Source: SPGG2 sp964194625
Lineage (GTDB): Bacteria; Pseudomonadota; Gammaproteobacteria; Acidiferrobacterales; SPGG2
Assembly: GCA_964194625.1 (NCBI GenBank)
Contig: CAXMNC010000074.1
Location: forward strand, 1 to 11,481
Direction: 5' to 3'
Length of the DNA: 11,481 nucleotides
This document shows positions 6,421 to 11,481 of the stretch, piece by piece. The notes under the pieces were generated by a model. The model was not told the DNA's origin. It was given only the letters and a program-made list of their open reading frames with translations, and did no database searches. Both the position numbers and the translations under genes were made by a program. Within the stretch, counting starts at the first letter, position 1. Every line of letters starts with the position of its first letter.

Positions 6421-7119
6421 CTAAGCGGCTACTGCCCGATGATTTTGACCGAGCAGGATCTCTTTCGATTCCTCGGTCACCGTCGGAGTGGTATTGATGC
6501 TGGTACCTATTTCGTAGGCACGAGCAACGGCCGGTCGCTGTTCGATTGTTTTGAACCAGCGTATCAGGTTCGGATAATCCTCAAGCGGTAGTTGCAGGTA
6601 AGGGTGTTTGAACACCCAAGGATAGCTTGCCATGTCAGCAATCGAGTAATCGCCTGCGATGAACTCGCGGTCAGTTAATCGCTTATCCAGGACCTGGAAC
6701 AGGCGGTTTGTCTCGTTTACATAGCGGTCGATCGCATAAGGAATTTTCTCGGTCGCATACTGACCAAAGTGCAGGTTCTGCCCGAGCATCGGACCGAGCC
6801 CGCCCATCTGCCAAAATAGCCACTGAAGTACTTCGACGCGTCCCGCCAGGTCTTGCGGCAGAAAGCGCCCGGTTTTCTCCGCCAGGTAAAGTAGAATAGC
6901 GCCTGACTCAAAAAGCGAGATCGGCACGCCAGATTCTCCCAGACTATTGTCGACTATCGCCGGCATCTTGTTATTCGGAGAGATTCGAAGGAATTCGGGT
7001 TCAAACTGTTGACCCTTGCTGATGTTAACGGGCTCAATTCGATACGGGATTCCTGTCTCTTCGAGGAACGTAAGAACCTTGTAACCGTTAGGTGTTGTCC
7101 AGAAATAAAAGTCAATCAT
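6421..7119 (-). CDS. Glutathione S-transferase, Nu-class YfcG-like
   Basis: The product (232 residues from ATG 7119) has a thioredoxin-like N-terminal domain with WTTPNGYKV, KGQQFEPEFLRISPNNKMPA and the glutathione-binding LFESGAILLYLAEKTG. The helical domain contains LQWLFWQMGGLGPMLGQN, IPYAIDRY and DYSIADMASYPWV. These blocks closely follow E. coli YfcG, a Nu-class enzyme with glutathione-dependent disulfide-bond reductase and weak peroxidase activity. With the start at 7119, the residues Thr9 and Asn11 fall where the catalytic residues of YfcG lie. An upstream in-frame ATG at 7125 is less likely because AGGG would be only two bases from it, while its distance to 7119 is eight. The start overlaps the tautomerase stop by eight bases, implying translational coupling. 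It is the last gene of the MDR-tautomerase-GST operon and probably handles glutathione-linked detoxification. Confidence 0.92.
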   Translation of the reverse strand: MIDFYFWTTPNGYKVLTFLEETGIPYRIEPVNISKGQQFEPEFLRISPNNKMPAIVDNSLGESGVPISLFESGAILLYLAEKTGRFLPQDLAGRVEVLQWLFWQMGGLGPMLGQNLHFGQYATEKIPYAIDRYVNETNRLFQVLDKRLTDREFIAGDYSIADMASYPWVFKHPYLQLPLEDYPNLIRWFKTIEQRPAVARAYEIGTSINTTPTVTEESKEILLGQNHRAVAA

Positions 7120-7333
7120 TGCCATTTCCCTTTCGCTCTCGTTGCCGATAGTTGGTCACACTCTTTCCGCCAAATCCCCAGTTGTCCGTATCGATTTCGT
7201 CGATGACGACGTGTATAAACTGTGGGTCTTTATCGAGCACTTTGACCAGGAGATCGGTAACACCACGAATCAGCGCTTGCTTGTGTTCCGCCGTAACGGC
7301 TTCTTGCGTCACTTTGATGTTCACGTAAGGCAT
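7112..7333 (-). CDS. 4-oxalocrotonate tautomerase family protein
   Basis: The product has 73 residues and starts Met-Pro. Removal of Met exposes the N-terminal proline that acts as the general base in this superfamily. PYVNIKVTQEAVTAEHKQAL forms the first strand and helix, and IHVVIDEIDTDNWGFGG is a hallmark of one tautomerase subgroup. Counting without gaps, the Arg11 and Arg39 of Pseudomonas 4-oxalocrotonate tautomerase have no counterpart, so the substrate is probably not 4-oxalocrotonate itself. Such proteins work as small oligomers on enol/keto or unsaturated acid substrates. The gene lies 54 bases after the MDR stop and overlaps the GST start by eight bases, so the three are almost certainly cotranscribed. 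No good Shine-Dalgarno precedes its ATG; see the small frame at 7321-7374. Confidence 0.9.
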   Translation of the reverse strand: MPYVNIKVTQEAVTAEHKQALIRGVTDLLVKVLDKDPQFIHVVIDEIDTDNWGFGGKSVTNYRQRERKGNGND

Positions 7334-7374
7334 CGTTCTAAGCTCTGGTCGCCGTTGGGCAAGACGCCGTCCAT
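7321..7374 (-). CDS. Possible 17-codon leader frame coupled to the tautomerase
   Basis: ATG 7374 begins the frame MDGVLPNGDQSLERCLT, ending in TGA at 7321-7323, 13 bases inside the tautomerase gene (counting from its ATG). An AAAGGGAGG purine tract sits just before its ATG, whereas the tautomerase ATG at 7333 has no clear ribosome binding site. Ribosomes finishing this frame could restart on the tautomerase. The peptide itself looks like nothing known. It may instead be a chance frame, with AAAGGGAGG acting from a distance. Confidence 0.3.
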   Translation of the reverse strand: MDGVLPNGDQSLERCLT

Positions 7375-7387
7375 GGCCTCCCTTTCA

Positions 7388-8257
7388 CTAAGCCGCCCAG
7401 GGTAAGAGTGCGATGTTGCCGGCCACCTCGTTGTTGGCCACAAATCGATGTGCCTCTGCCGCTTGAGTTAACGGCAATGTCCTGTCCAGCAGTGGACGTA
7501 TCTTGCCTTCGCGGACGAGCCGTAGGCCGAATTCCAAGTCACTCTTGTCGCTTGCCATTGATCCTTTTAATTCCTTCTGTTCGAAGAAGAGACTGCGAAT
7601 GTCAAAAGTAACGTCTGTGCCTGCCGCGAAGCCGAAGGCAACGATGACACCGGTTGCTTTCGCGGCTGCAATACTGGTCGCGAGGACATCGCCGCCAAGG
7701 TTGTCGATAACGACATCGGCACCGCGACCGTCCGTCCACTCTTTTATGCGTTCCACGAGGTCTTCATTGCGCGTGTTGATCACGAGATCTGCCCCGATCT
7801 CGCGGACGATGTCAGCCTTTGACGCGCTGCGTATGGTGGTAGCCACCCGGGCTCCCAGCGCCTTGGCAACCTGAATCTGCATGCTGCCGGAGCCTGAGGC
7901 GCCGGCCTGGACCAGGACCTTGTCACCAGCCTTGACGCCCGCGACTTCCTTCACCGCACGTACCGCGGTAGCTAGTGCTACGGGAAGCGTTGCCGCTTCT
8001 TCCGGATTGAGACCGATCTCAAAATCGGTGACACCTTTACCCGGCCGGAAGACCTCACCGGCGGCATCTGCACCGAGGATGTGAGGGAATGGAAAGTCGG
8101 GCACGACCGACCCTTCACGTAGATAATGATCAAGCCGGTTGACACCCGCTGCGAGCACCTTCACGAGAATGTGCCCGTCGCGGGGTTCAGGTGTCCGGAC
8201 TTCTTCGTACTTTAGGACGTCGAAGTCACCAAATTGATGGATAGTTGCTGCTTTCAT
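7388..8257 (-). CDS. Quinone oxidoreductase-like MDR protein with internal deletion
   Basis: The N-terminal GroES-like half (MKAATIHQFGDFDVLKYEEV, residues 1-20; ILGADAAGEV, 60-69) and the Rossmann half (VLVQAGASGSGSMQIQVAKA, 114-133; ADVVIDNLGGDVL) match zinc-independent MDR reductases. At 289 residues it is about 50 shorter than the roughly 340 usual for this group. The missing part lies between GVTDFEIG (75-82) and LNPEEAATLP (83-92). Relatives there have the GDRV strand and a loop leading to an EYVxVP-type strand that completes the catalytic domain and part of the substrate pocket. Catalysis may therefore be impaired or altered. The frame is intact on both sides. GGAGG lies seven bases before the ATG. 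It is the first gene of the MDR-tautomerase-GST operon, divergent from the LysR gene. Family call is firm; activity is uncertain. Confidence 0.9.
   Translation of the reverse strand: MKAATIHQFGDFDVLKYEEVRTPEPRDGHILVKVLAAGVNRLDHYLREGSVVPDFPFPHILGADAAGEVFRPGKGVTDFEIGLNPEEAATLPVALATAVRAVKEVAGVKAGDKVLVQAGASGSGSMQIQVAKALGARVATTIRSASKADIVREIGADLVINTRNEDLVERIKEWTDGRGADVVIDNLGGDVLATSIAAAKATGVIVAFGFAAGTDVTFDIRSLFFEQKELKGSMASDKSDLEFGLRLVREGKIRPLLDRTLPLTQAAEAHRFVANNEVAGNIALLPWAA
8007..8022. repeat. Perfect hairpin at the MDR deletion junction
   Basis: TTGAGA (8007-8012) and TCTCAA (8017-8022) flank CCGA. They span the codons for Glu80, Ile81, Gly82, Leu83 and part of Asn84, which is where the family alignment breaks. 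Hairpin-forming sequence at a junction is compatible with a replication-slippage deletion, but a 6-bp arm can also be chance. Confidence 0.5.
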
Positions 8258-8277
8258 GGTTTTGCCTCCAAATACTG

Positions 8278-8321
8278 TGTTTGTTTACTGCCGTCTGTTA
8301 AGGCTTTCGGGAGAACAAAAA
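8278..8321. promoter_or_regulatory. Half-sites resembling the 1690-1733 inverted repeat
   Basis: TGTTTGTTTA (8278-8287) is identical to the left arm at 1690-1699. At the same 34-base start-to-start distance, AGAACAAAAA (8312-8321) matches seven of ten bases of the right arm TAAACAAACA. The element lies in the divergent region between the MDR operon and lysR, with its left arm in the operon leader just upstream of the GGAGG. A shared regulator of both divergent loci is an inference. Confidence 0.3.
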
Positions 8322-8345
8322 CTCTAGACGAAAGGATAATAAACT

Positions 8346-8351
8346 TATAAT
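8346..8351 (+). promoter_or_regulatory. -10 box for the LysR gene
   Basis: A perfect TATAAT lies 46 bases before the lysR ATG in a very AT-rich stretch. No good -35 hexamer is found 16-18 bases upstream, so activity may need an activator. Transcription would start near 8358, leaving a short leader without a Shine-Dalgarno. Confidence 0.4.
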
Positions 8352-8363
8352 ATTATTTTGCTA

Positions 8364-8386
8364 ATATCTCGATAACTAATAGATAT
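8364..8386. promoter_or_regulatory. LysR-type regulator binding box (T-N11-A dyad)
   Basis: ATATCT (8364-8369) and its exact reverse complement AGATAT (8381-8386) enclose 11 bases, giving the classical T-N11-A arrangement of LysR-family sites. It ends five bases before the lysR start codon and lies downstream of the TATAAT at 8346. Binding here would block lysR transcription, the usual autorepression. It is about 105-130 bases upstream of the divergent MDR operon start, within reach for activation. Confidence 0.6.
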
Positions 8387-8391
8387 CATCT

Positions 8392-9291
8392 ATGACCTTT
8401 GAACAGCTGCGTGTTTTGCAGGCAATTGTGACGGAAGGAACCTTCCGCGGGGCGGCCGAAAAACTATTCAAGTCTCAACCGGCCGTGAGCAAAATGATCA
8501 AAAACCTGGAAGAGGAAATCGGGGTTATCTTGTTCTCACGCGATGAGTACCGACCCGTTCTGACGCCACAAGGTGAGATCTTCGTCGAACGGGCGGTTGT
8601 GGTGCTGAAGGAAATGCGGGAATTGTCCAGCATGGCGAAACAGTTCGCGAATAAGGAGGAACCGCTCGTTCAAGTCGCCGTGAATGCGGTTTGTTCGCTA
8701 CCGGCTTTGCTGCCGACATTCAACAGGATCGAGAAGGCCTATCCGCAAACACAGCTCAACGTATCCACGGAGCAAATGGGCGGTGCCATGGAGCGGCTGC
8801 TCGAAGGCAACGCTGATGTTGTTATTACCACTCAGACTGACATGGATGCGAGAATCATGGAGGCGGTTCCCTTCACGACCGTGCCAATCCTTTTCCTAGC
8901 TCGGCCCGGTTATGTTCCCAAAGGGCGGGACGGACTCATTCCGGCGACCAGTATGCGCAACCTCGTCCAGATAATCGTCGCGGACAGCAGCATTAGATCA
9001 CCAACGCAATCGTTGGATGTCCTGGCAGGCGCCCGACATTCACGCGTGACCGATTTTGCGGCCAAAAAGGCGATCATCATGGCAAGCATGGGCTGGGGTG
9101 GCATGCCCGAACACCTCGTCAGGAAGGAACTCGATTCCGGTAAGCTCGTGCGGATCGACGTCGAGGGCATGGAGGTCCGGTATTCCCATCACTACATTAT
9201 CCGCCGCACGGATCAGGCCGTGGGCATTGTTGCCGAAGCCCTCTGGCAGCAGCTTATCAACCTCTCGCAGAAACTGACCGTCAGAAATTAG
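8392..9291 (+). CDS. LysR-type transcriptional regulator
   Basis: The 299-residue product has the family's N-terminal winged helix-turn-helix (TFEQLRVLQAIVTEGTFRGA, then SQPAVSKMIKNLEEEIGVIL with the recognition helix, and LFSRDEYRPVLTPQGEIF), a linker helix, and a two-lobed periplasmic-binding-protein-like effector domain from about residue 90. Length is typical. The start is fixed because the helix-turn-helix begins at once after the ATG, yet there is no Shine-Dalgarno: that region is occupied by the T-N11-A dyad. It is divergent from the MDR-tautomerase-GST operon, the standard arrangement for a LysR regulator and its target. The effector is unknown; a substrate or intermediate of the neighbouring enzymes is the natural guess. 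Confidence 0.95.
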   Translation: MTFEQLRVLQAIVTEGTFRGAAEKLFKSQPAVSKMIKNLEEEIGVILFSRDEYRPVLTPQGEIFVERAVVVLKEMRELSSMAKQFANKEEPLVQVAVNAVCSLPALLPTFNRIEKAYPQTQLNVSTEQMGGAMERLLEGNADVVITTQTDMDARIMEAVPFTTVPILFLARPGYVPKGRDGLIPATSMRNLVQIIVADSSIRSPTQSLDVLAGARHSRVTDFAAKKAIIMASMGWGGMPEHLVRKELDSGKLVRIDVEGMEVRYSHHYIIRRTDQAVGIVAEALWQQLINLSQKLTVRN

Positions 9292-9308
9292 GCGACACCA
9301 GCCATAAA

Positions 9309-9326
9309 GGTATCGCTATGGATACC
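9309..9326 (+). repeat. Small inverted repeat after lysR
   Basis: GGTATC (9309-9314) and GATACC (9321-9326) form a 6-bp stem with a 6-base loop, 17 bases after the lysR stop. No T run follows. It may mark the transcript end, but evidence is weak. Confidence 0.3.
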
Positions 9327-9347
9327 GGCCAGACGAATTTCGCGAAG

Positions 9348-9375
9348 GTCTCTTGTGGGTCGTTTTCCGTCTGTC
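9348..9375 (+). repeat. Dispersed spacer repeat, copy C
   Basis: Aligned to copy A read on the minus strand (299 downwards), 22 of 28 bases agree, including GTCTCTTGT and a CTGTC block. After CTGTC the two diverge. The segment lies in the 300-base spacer between lysR and the serine recombinase, which has no other gene. Confidence 0.55.
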
Positions 9376-9538
9376 GCAGCTCTATTATCTGACCGGCTGT
9401 TTAGAAGGCGTAAGCCGCCGTTGAAAATATCGCCGTAACGTACCTAGAAAACGGCCGTTGGCGAGAGGGGTTAGGTATATATATGCAACTGACGCTGGAG
9501 ACCTCGCGGATCGACGCTACCCCCCTGGGTCGCAGTGC

Positions 9539-9562
9539 TGTGGTATGGGACCCATCGCCACA
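9539..9562. terminator. Interrupted palindrome near the end of the serine recombinase
   Basis: TGTGG and CCACA enclose the palindrome ATGGGACCCAT (9545-9555), with a one-base against two-base mismatch between the two pairing blocks. It lies about 30 bases beyond the recombinase stop on the minus strand. Bidirectional termination between the facing lysR and recombinase genes is plausible, but no T run is present. The core 11-mer also occurs at bases 1-11 of the window. Confidence 0.3.
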
Positions 9563-9590
9563 CATTATTCGTCAGCAGATACGTTTTCTC

Positions 9591-10175
9591 TTAAGCGGTG
9601 GCAACGACACGTTGTACTACACTGACACCACATCCCACCTCTGAGGCAATCTTGCGGATTCCCGTGCCTCGGCGTCTCGCTTTAAGAATAGCTCGCTCAA
9701 CGCTGGGAGCCACCTTGGGCCGACCGAGGACTTTACCCTGCGCTCTGGCGCGTTCCAGGCCGGCTTTAACGCGTTCTTGAATCATGGCGCGTTCAAACTC
9801 GGCAAACACGCTGGTCATTTGAAATAAGGCCTTCCCAGCCGGGGTAGTGGTATCAACGCCTTGCTGATGTAAATAGAGATGTATGCGCTTGGCATGGATC
9901 TCGTCCAGGAAGTTTATGAGATGAAGAAGAGATCGTCCCAACCGATCGACGGACCACGCCATGATGACATCAAACTCCTTCCGCATGGCGTCCTTGAGCA
10001 TTTGGTCGTACTCTGGTCTCTGGTCGCGTCCCTTCGCACCGCTAATGCCGTGATCGATGTACTTATGGGTAACCTTCCAACCGTTTCGTTTGGCGACTTT
10101 GCGTAGCTCTCGTAACTGGTTCTCGGTGTCCTGCGTCTTCGTTGATACCCGGCCATAGATCACTGCTCGTTTCAT
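9591..10175 (-). CDS. Serine recombinase (resolvase/invertase family)
   Basis: The 194-residue product has the N-terminal catalytic domain with nucleophile Ser11 in IYGRVSTKTQDTENQL, the YIDHGISGAKGRDQRPEYDQ region, and VDRLGRSLLHLI with Asp77, Arg78 and Arg81. The long dimer helix FAEFERAMIQERVKAGLERA follows. A Hin-like helix-turn-helix ends the protein (GRPKVAPSVERAILKARRRG, then IRKIASEVGCGVSVVQRV). Length and order match small resolvases and invertases that act as tetramers and exchange strands through a 5' phosphoserine. GGAGG lies seven bases before the ATG, inside a palindrome, and a good sigma-70 promoter precedes it. No transposase or invertible gene is adjacent, so it may be a leftover of a mobile element or serve a local site. 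It faces lysR. Confidence 0.94.
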   Translation of the reverse strand: MKRAVIYGRVSTKTQDTENQLRELRKVAKRNGWKVTHKYIDHGISGAKGRDQRPEYDQMLKDAMRKEFDVIMAWSVDRLGRSLLHLINFLDEIHAKRIHLYLHQQGVDTTTPAGKALFQMTSVFAEFERAMIQERVKAGLERARAQGKVLGRPKVAPSVERAILKARRRGTGIRKIASEVGCGVSVVQRVVATA

Positions 10176-10182
10176 TGTCTAT

Positions 10183-10193
10183 CCTCCAGGAGG
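10183..10193 (-). promoter_or_regulatory. Palindromic Shine-Dalgarno of the serine recombinase
   Basis: CCTCCAGGAGG is an exact palindrome around one central base. On the minus strand its downstream arm is the GGAGG seven bases before the ATG. The complementary CCTCC lies immediately upstream in the mRNA. The one-base centre prevents a full hairpin, although a shorter stem or pairing between transcripts could mask the site. It may simply be an accident of a strong ribosome binding site. Confidence 0.5.
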
Positions 10194-10218
10194 TACGGTA
10201 AACGACTATTTTACGTAC
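10193..10218. promoter_or_regulatory. 26-bp imperfect palindrome, candidate recombinase site
   Basis: GTACGGTAAA (10193-10202) and TTTTACGTAC (10209-10218) form an inverted repeat with one unmatched base and a short centre. The length of 26 bp with half-sites pointing at a central crossover fits sites bound by serine recombinase dimers. It overlaps the -10 box of the recombinase promoter, so binding would repress the gene. A further half-site, TTTTCCGTAC, is at 10282-10291. Confidence 0.45.
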
Positions 10219-10235
10219 ACCCAAATACGAGTCAA
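10208..10235 (-). promoter_or_regulatory. Sigma-70 promoter of the serine recombinase
   Basis: On the minus strand, TTGACT (10230-10235) and TAAAAT (10208-10213) are separated by 16 bases, a close match to the housekeeping consensus. Transcription would start near 10200, about 25 bases before the ATG, leaving room for the GGAGG. Confidence 0.65.
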
Positions 10236-10281
10236 TAACTCATTGATTTCGTGGTTGTTGGTGTGGCGCGTTTGCAAGGGG

Positions 10282-10295
10282 TTTTCCGTACACGC
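10282..10295 (+). repeat. Second copy of the GTACAC motif upstream of the recombinase
   Basis: TTTTCCGTACACGC matches TTTTACGTACACCC (10209-10222) at 12 of 14 positions, 73 bases away in the same orientation. A TTGAAT (minus strand, 10300-10305) follows it much as TTGACT follows the first copy, but at a spacing three bases shorter. It could be an accessory binding site like the extra subsites of resolvase res regions. Confidence 0.5.
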
Positions 10296-10458
10296 CCGTA
10301 TTCAATCTTCACGACGGACCTAGAATCAACTTAATTCACTACTTGTTGGGCTAGACCTACCCGGCGGTGGTGGGAGCGTGCACACCTAACGTAGACGTGT
10401 AATAGTCCCTACCCAATTTTCTAACGGCCATGAGAAAGGCCCTGACAAGGGATAGGAC

Positions 10459-11211
10459 ATGGAGCGAACGCGGTTAATCGTGGGTGGCTTTTCCGAATTA
10501 TTCGCTCGTGCCGTCGGGCGGGTTCTGCCGGGTGTGATCTGCCTGGTGTTTCTGATGCCCGGTGATGGGGTCGCTGCCGAGCAAACACCGCTTCGCATCA
10601 TGCTGCTCGGCGATTCGATCACCCAAGGCGACACCAACAGCTACCGCCGGCCGCTATGGATCGCCCTGGGAGAAGCCGGGATGAGCGTTGATTTCGTCGG
10701 CAGCATGAGTCGCGAATATTCCGGTGGCAATGACACCAACGATTACGATGCCGATCACGAAGGTCACTGGGGTTGGCGTGCAGATCAGGTGCTCGGGCGG
10801 ATCGACCAGTGGGCCGCGCAGGCCTCGCCCGATATCGTGCTCATGCACCTTGGGACAAACGATATCGGCGGTGGCCAGGACATCGACGAAACCATCGACG
10901 AGATCGATCAAATTATTAAGCGAATGCGTGCGCACAACCCGCGTGTGCACGTCCTGTTGGCGGCAATCATTCCGGTGGCGCACTACGCCGCGACTATACG
11001 CATCGAGCGATTCAACGCAGGACTTGCCGAGTTAGCGAAAGCGAAAGACACTTCGACGTCACGCGTCATATTGGTCGATCACTTCACCGGATTTGACGCA
11101 TTGCAGGATACGTACGACGGCATTCATCCGAATGACGGCGGTAATGAGAAAATGGCCAACCGGTGGTTTATCGGTATTCAATCGTTTTTAAAGAGCAGTA
11201 CGCAGAACTAA
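10459..11211 (+). CDS. Secreted SGNH/GDSL esterase, carbohydrate-esterase family 3-like
   Basis: The 250-residue product begins with an arginine-bearing n-region, a hydrophobic stretch (residues 22-33) and a VAA-EQ site, so it is probably exported by Sec with cleavage near residue 40. The mature part has block I LLGDSITQG with catalytic Ser53, the DHEGHWGW element (99-106) typical of CE3 acetyl esterases, block III LGTND (131-135) and block V DGIHPN with Asp220 and His223 completing the triad. CE3 enzymes remove acetyl groups from xylan and related polysaccharides. The substrate here is inferred only from that resemblance. AAGGGA lies six bases before the ATG and may pair with an adjacent CCCT. 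It has no operon partners visible. Confidence 0.9.
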   Translation: MERTRLIVGGFSELFARAVGRVLPGVICLVFLMPGDGVAAEQTPLRIMLLGDSITQGDTNSYRRPLWIALGEAGMSVDFVGSMSREYSGGNDTNDYDADHEGHWGWRADQVLGRIDQWAAQASPDIVLMHLGTNDIGGGQDIDETIDEIDQIIKRMRAHNPRVHVLLAAIIPVAHYAATIRIERFNAGLAELAKAKDTSTSRVILVDHFTGFDALQDTYDGIHPNDGGNEKMANRWFIGIQSFLKSSTQN

Positions 11212-11405
11212 TCCGCTTATCGTTATCGGGCGGCGGTGGAACGTCTTAATAAAACAGTGGGGGATAGATTTGAAGGTTTGACAAATGGTTGCTGGATCCC
11301 CTGAATAACGCGCTCGATTAATCTGTTAACTTTCGCGCTAAACAAGTTTTTGCACCGGTCAACGCAAGATTCTATTCTCTAACAATAGAGAGAGGGATGT
11401 TGATT
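11212..11405. other. Spacer between the esterase and the last gene
   Basis: No gene is seen. A TTGACA hexamer lies at 11278-11283 but lacks a convincing -10 partner. Just before the next start, TCTATT (11371-11376) can pair with AATAGA (11384-11389), while CTCT (11377-11380) can instead pair with the AGAGAG around the ribosome binding site, giving two mutually exclusive small folds. Confidence 0.35.
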
Positions 11406-11481
11406 ATGAAGTTACAGACCGAGGATCTGTTACACCGAAACACAGAAAGCCTTGATGTGGGATCGATGGCAGATATGGAGT
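11406..11481 (+). CDS. Start of an unidentified gene, cut by the window edge
   Basis: ATG 11406 opens a frame of 25 codons (MKLQTEDLLHRNTESLDVGS and on) that continues past the end. AGAGAGGG ends nine bases upstream. An in-frame ATG at 11397 would leave no room for the ribosome binding site. Nothing in the visible residues identifies a family; the start is polar, without a signal peptide. Confidence 0.45.
   Translation, partial: MKLQTEDLLHRNTESLDVGSMADME

Noticed and set aside
9482..9646. A 54-codon plus-strand frame after TATATATATG
   Set aside because: It has no ribosome binding site, overlaps the end of the serine recombinase on the other strand, and has no recognisable content.
10361..11239. 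CGGCGGTGG on both sides of the esterase gene (10362-10370 and 11231-11239) as possible direct repeats
   Set aside because: Nine GC-rich bases without matching flanks are expected by chance at this composition.
1..11481. CRISPR arrays, tRNA and rRNA genes
   Set aside because: No regularly spaced repeats, no tRNA cloverleaf signatures such as GTTCGAATC in proper context, and no rRNA-like conserved blocks were seen.

Overview
This window looks like a stretch of a proteobacterial chromosome, most likely from an environmental gammaproteobacterium. The evidence is the protein families, the Shine-Dalgarno starts and moderate base composition; no marker gene is present, so the lineage is a guess. 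Gene density is low: nine full-length genes, one gene cut by the right edge, and many spacers of 200-600 bases holding hairpins and diverged copies of a dispersed repeat. Two site-specific recombinases of different chemistry also lie here. Together this suggests an accessory, rearrangement-prone region.

Layout from left to right. (1) 1-435 is a spacer with a repeat copy and a hairpin. (2) A DmdA/GcvT-like folate-dependent methyltransferase homologue (436-1605, minus) is divergent from a medium-chain dehydrogenase/reductase (about 2012-3157, plus). The roughly 400-base region between them contains a perfect 10-bp inverted repeat. (3) A minimal tyrosine recombinase with a complete catalytic set (3520-4146, plus) is followed by a strong hairpin. 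(4) An orphan ketopantoate-reductase-like protein (4786-5853, plus) follows a spacer of about 610 bases with no convincing gene. (5) A spacer (5854-6420) holds a second, well-preserved copy of the repeat and a short gene remnant.

(6) The most coherent unit is a minus-strand operon: quinone-oxidoreductase-like MDR protein, 4-oxalocrotonate-type tautomerase, and YfcG-like glutathione transferase (8257 down to 6421). A LysR-type regulator (8392-9291) is divergent from it. The 134-base intergenic region carries a TATAAT box and a perfect T-N11-A dyad typical of LysR binding sites. The gene set fits detoxification or catabolism of electrophilic, quinone or carbonyl compounds. The MDR protein appears to lack about 50 residues of its catalytic domain, with a perfect hairpin exactly at the junction. 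(7) A serine recombinase (9591-10175, minus) has a promoter overlapped by a 26-bp imperfect palindrome. (8) A secreted SGNH/CE3-like esterase (10459-11211, plus) follows, and a new reading frame starts at 11406 and runs off the end.

The observations most worth follow-up are the in-frame deletion in the MDR gene, the palindrome and extra half-site upstream of the serine recombinase, a shared 10-mer architecture in the two divergent promoter regions, and the dispersed spacer repeat. I did not find a clearly novel multi-gene system; the candidates are regulatory or structural and remain hypotheses.
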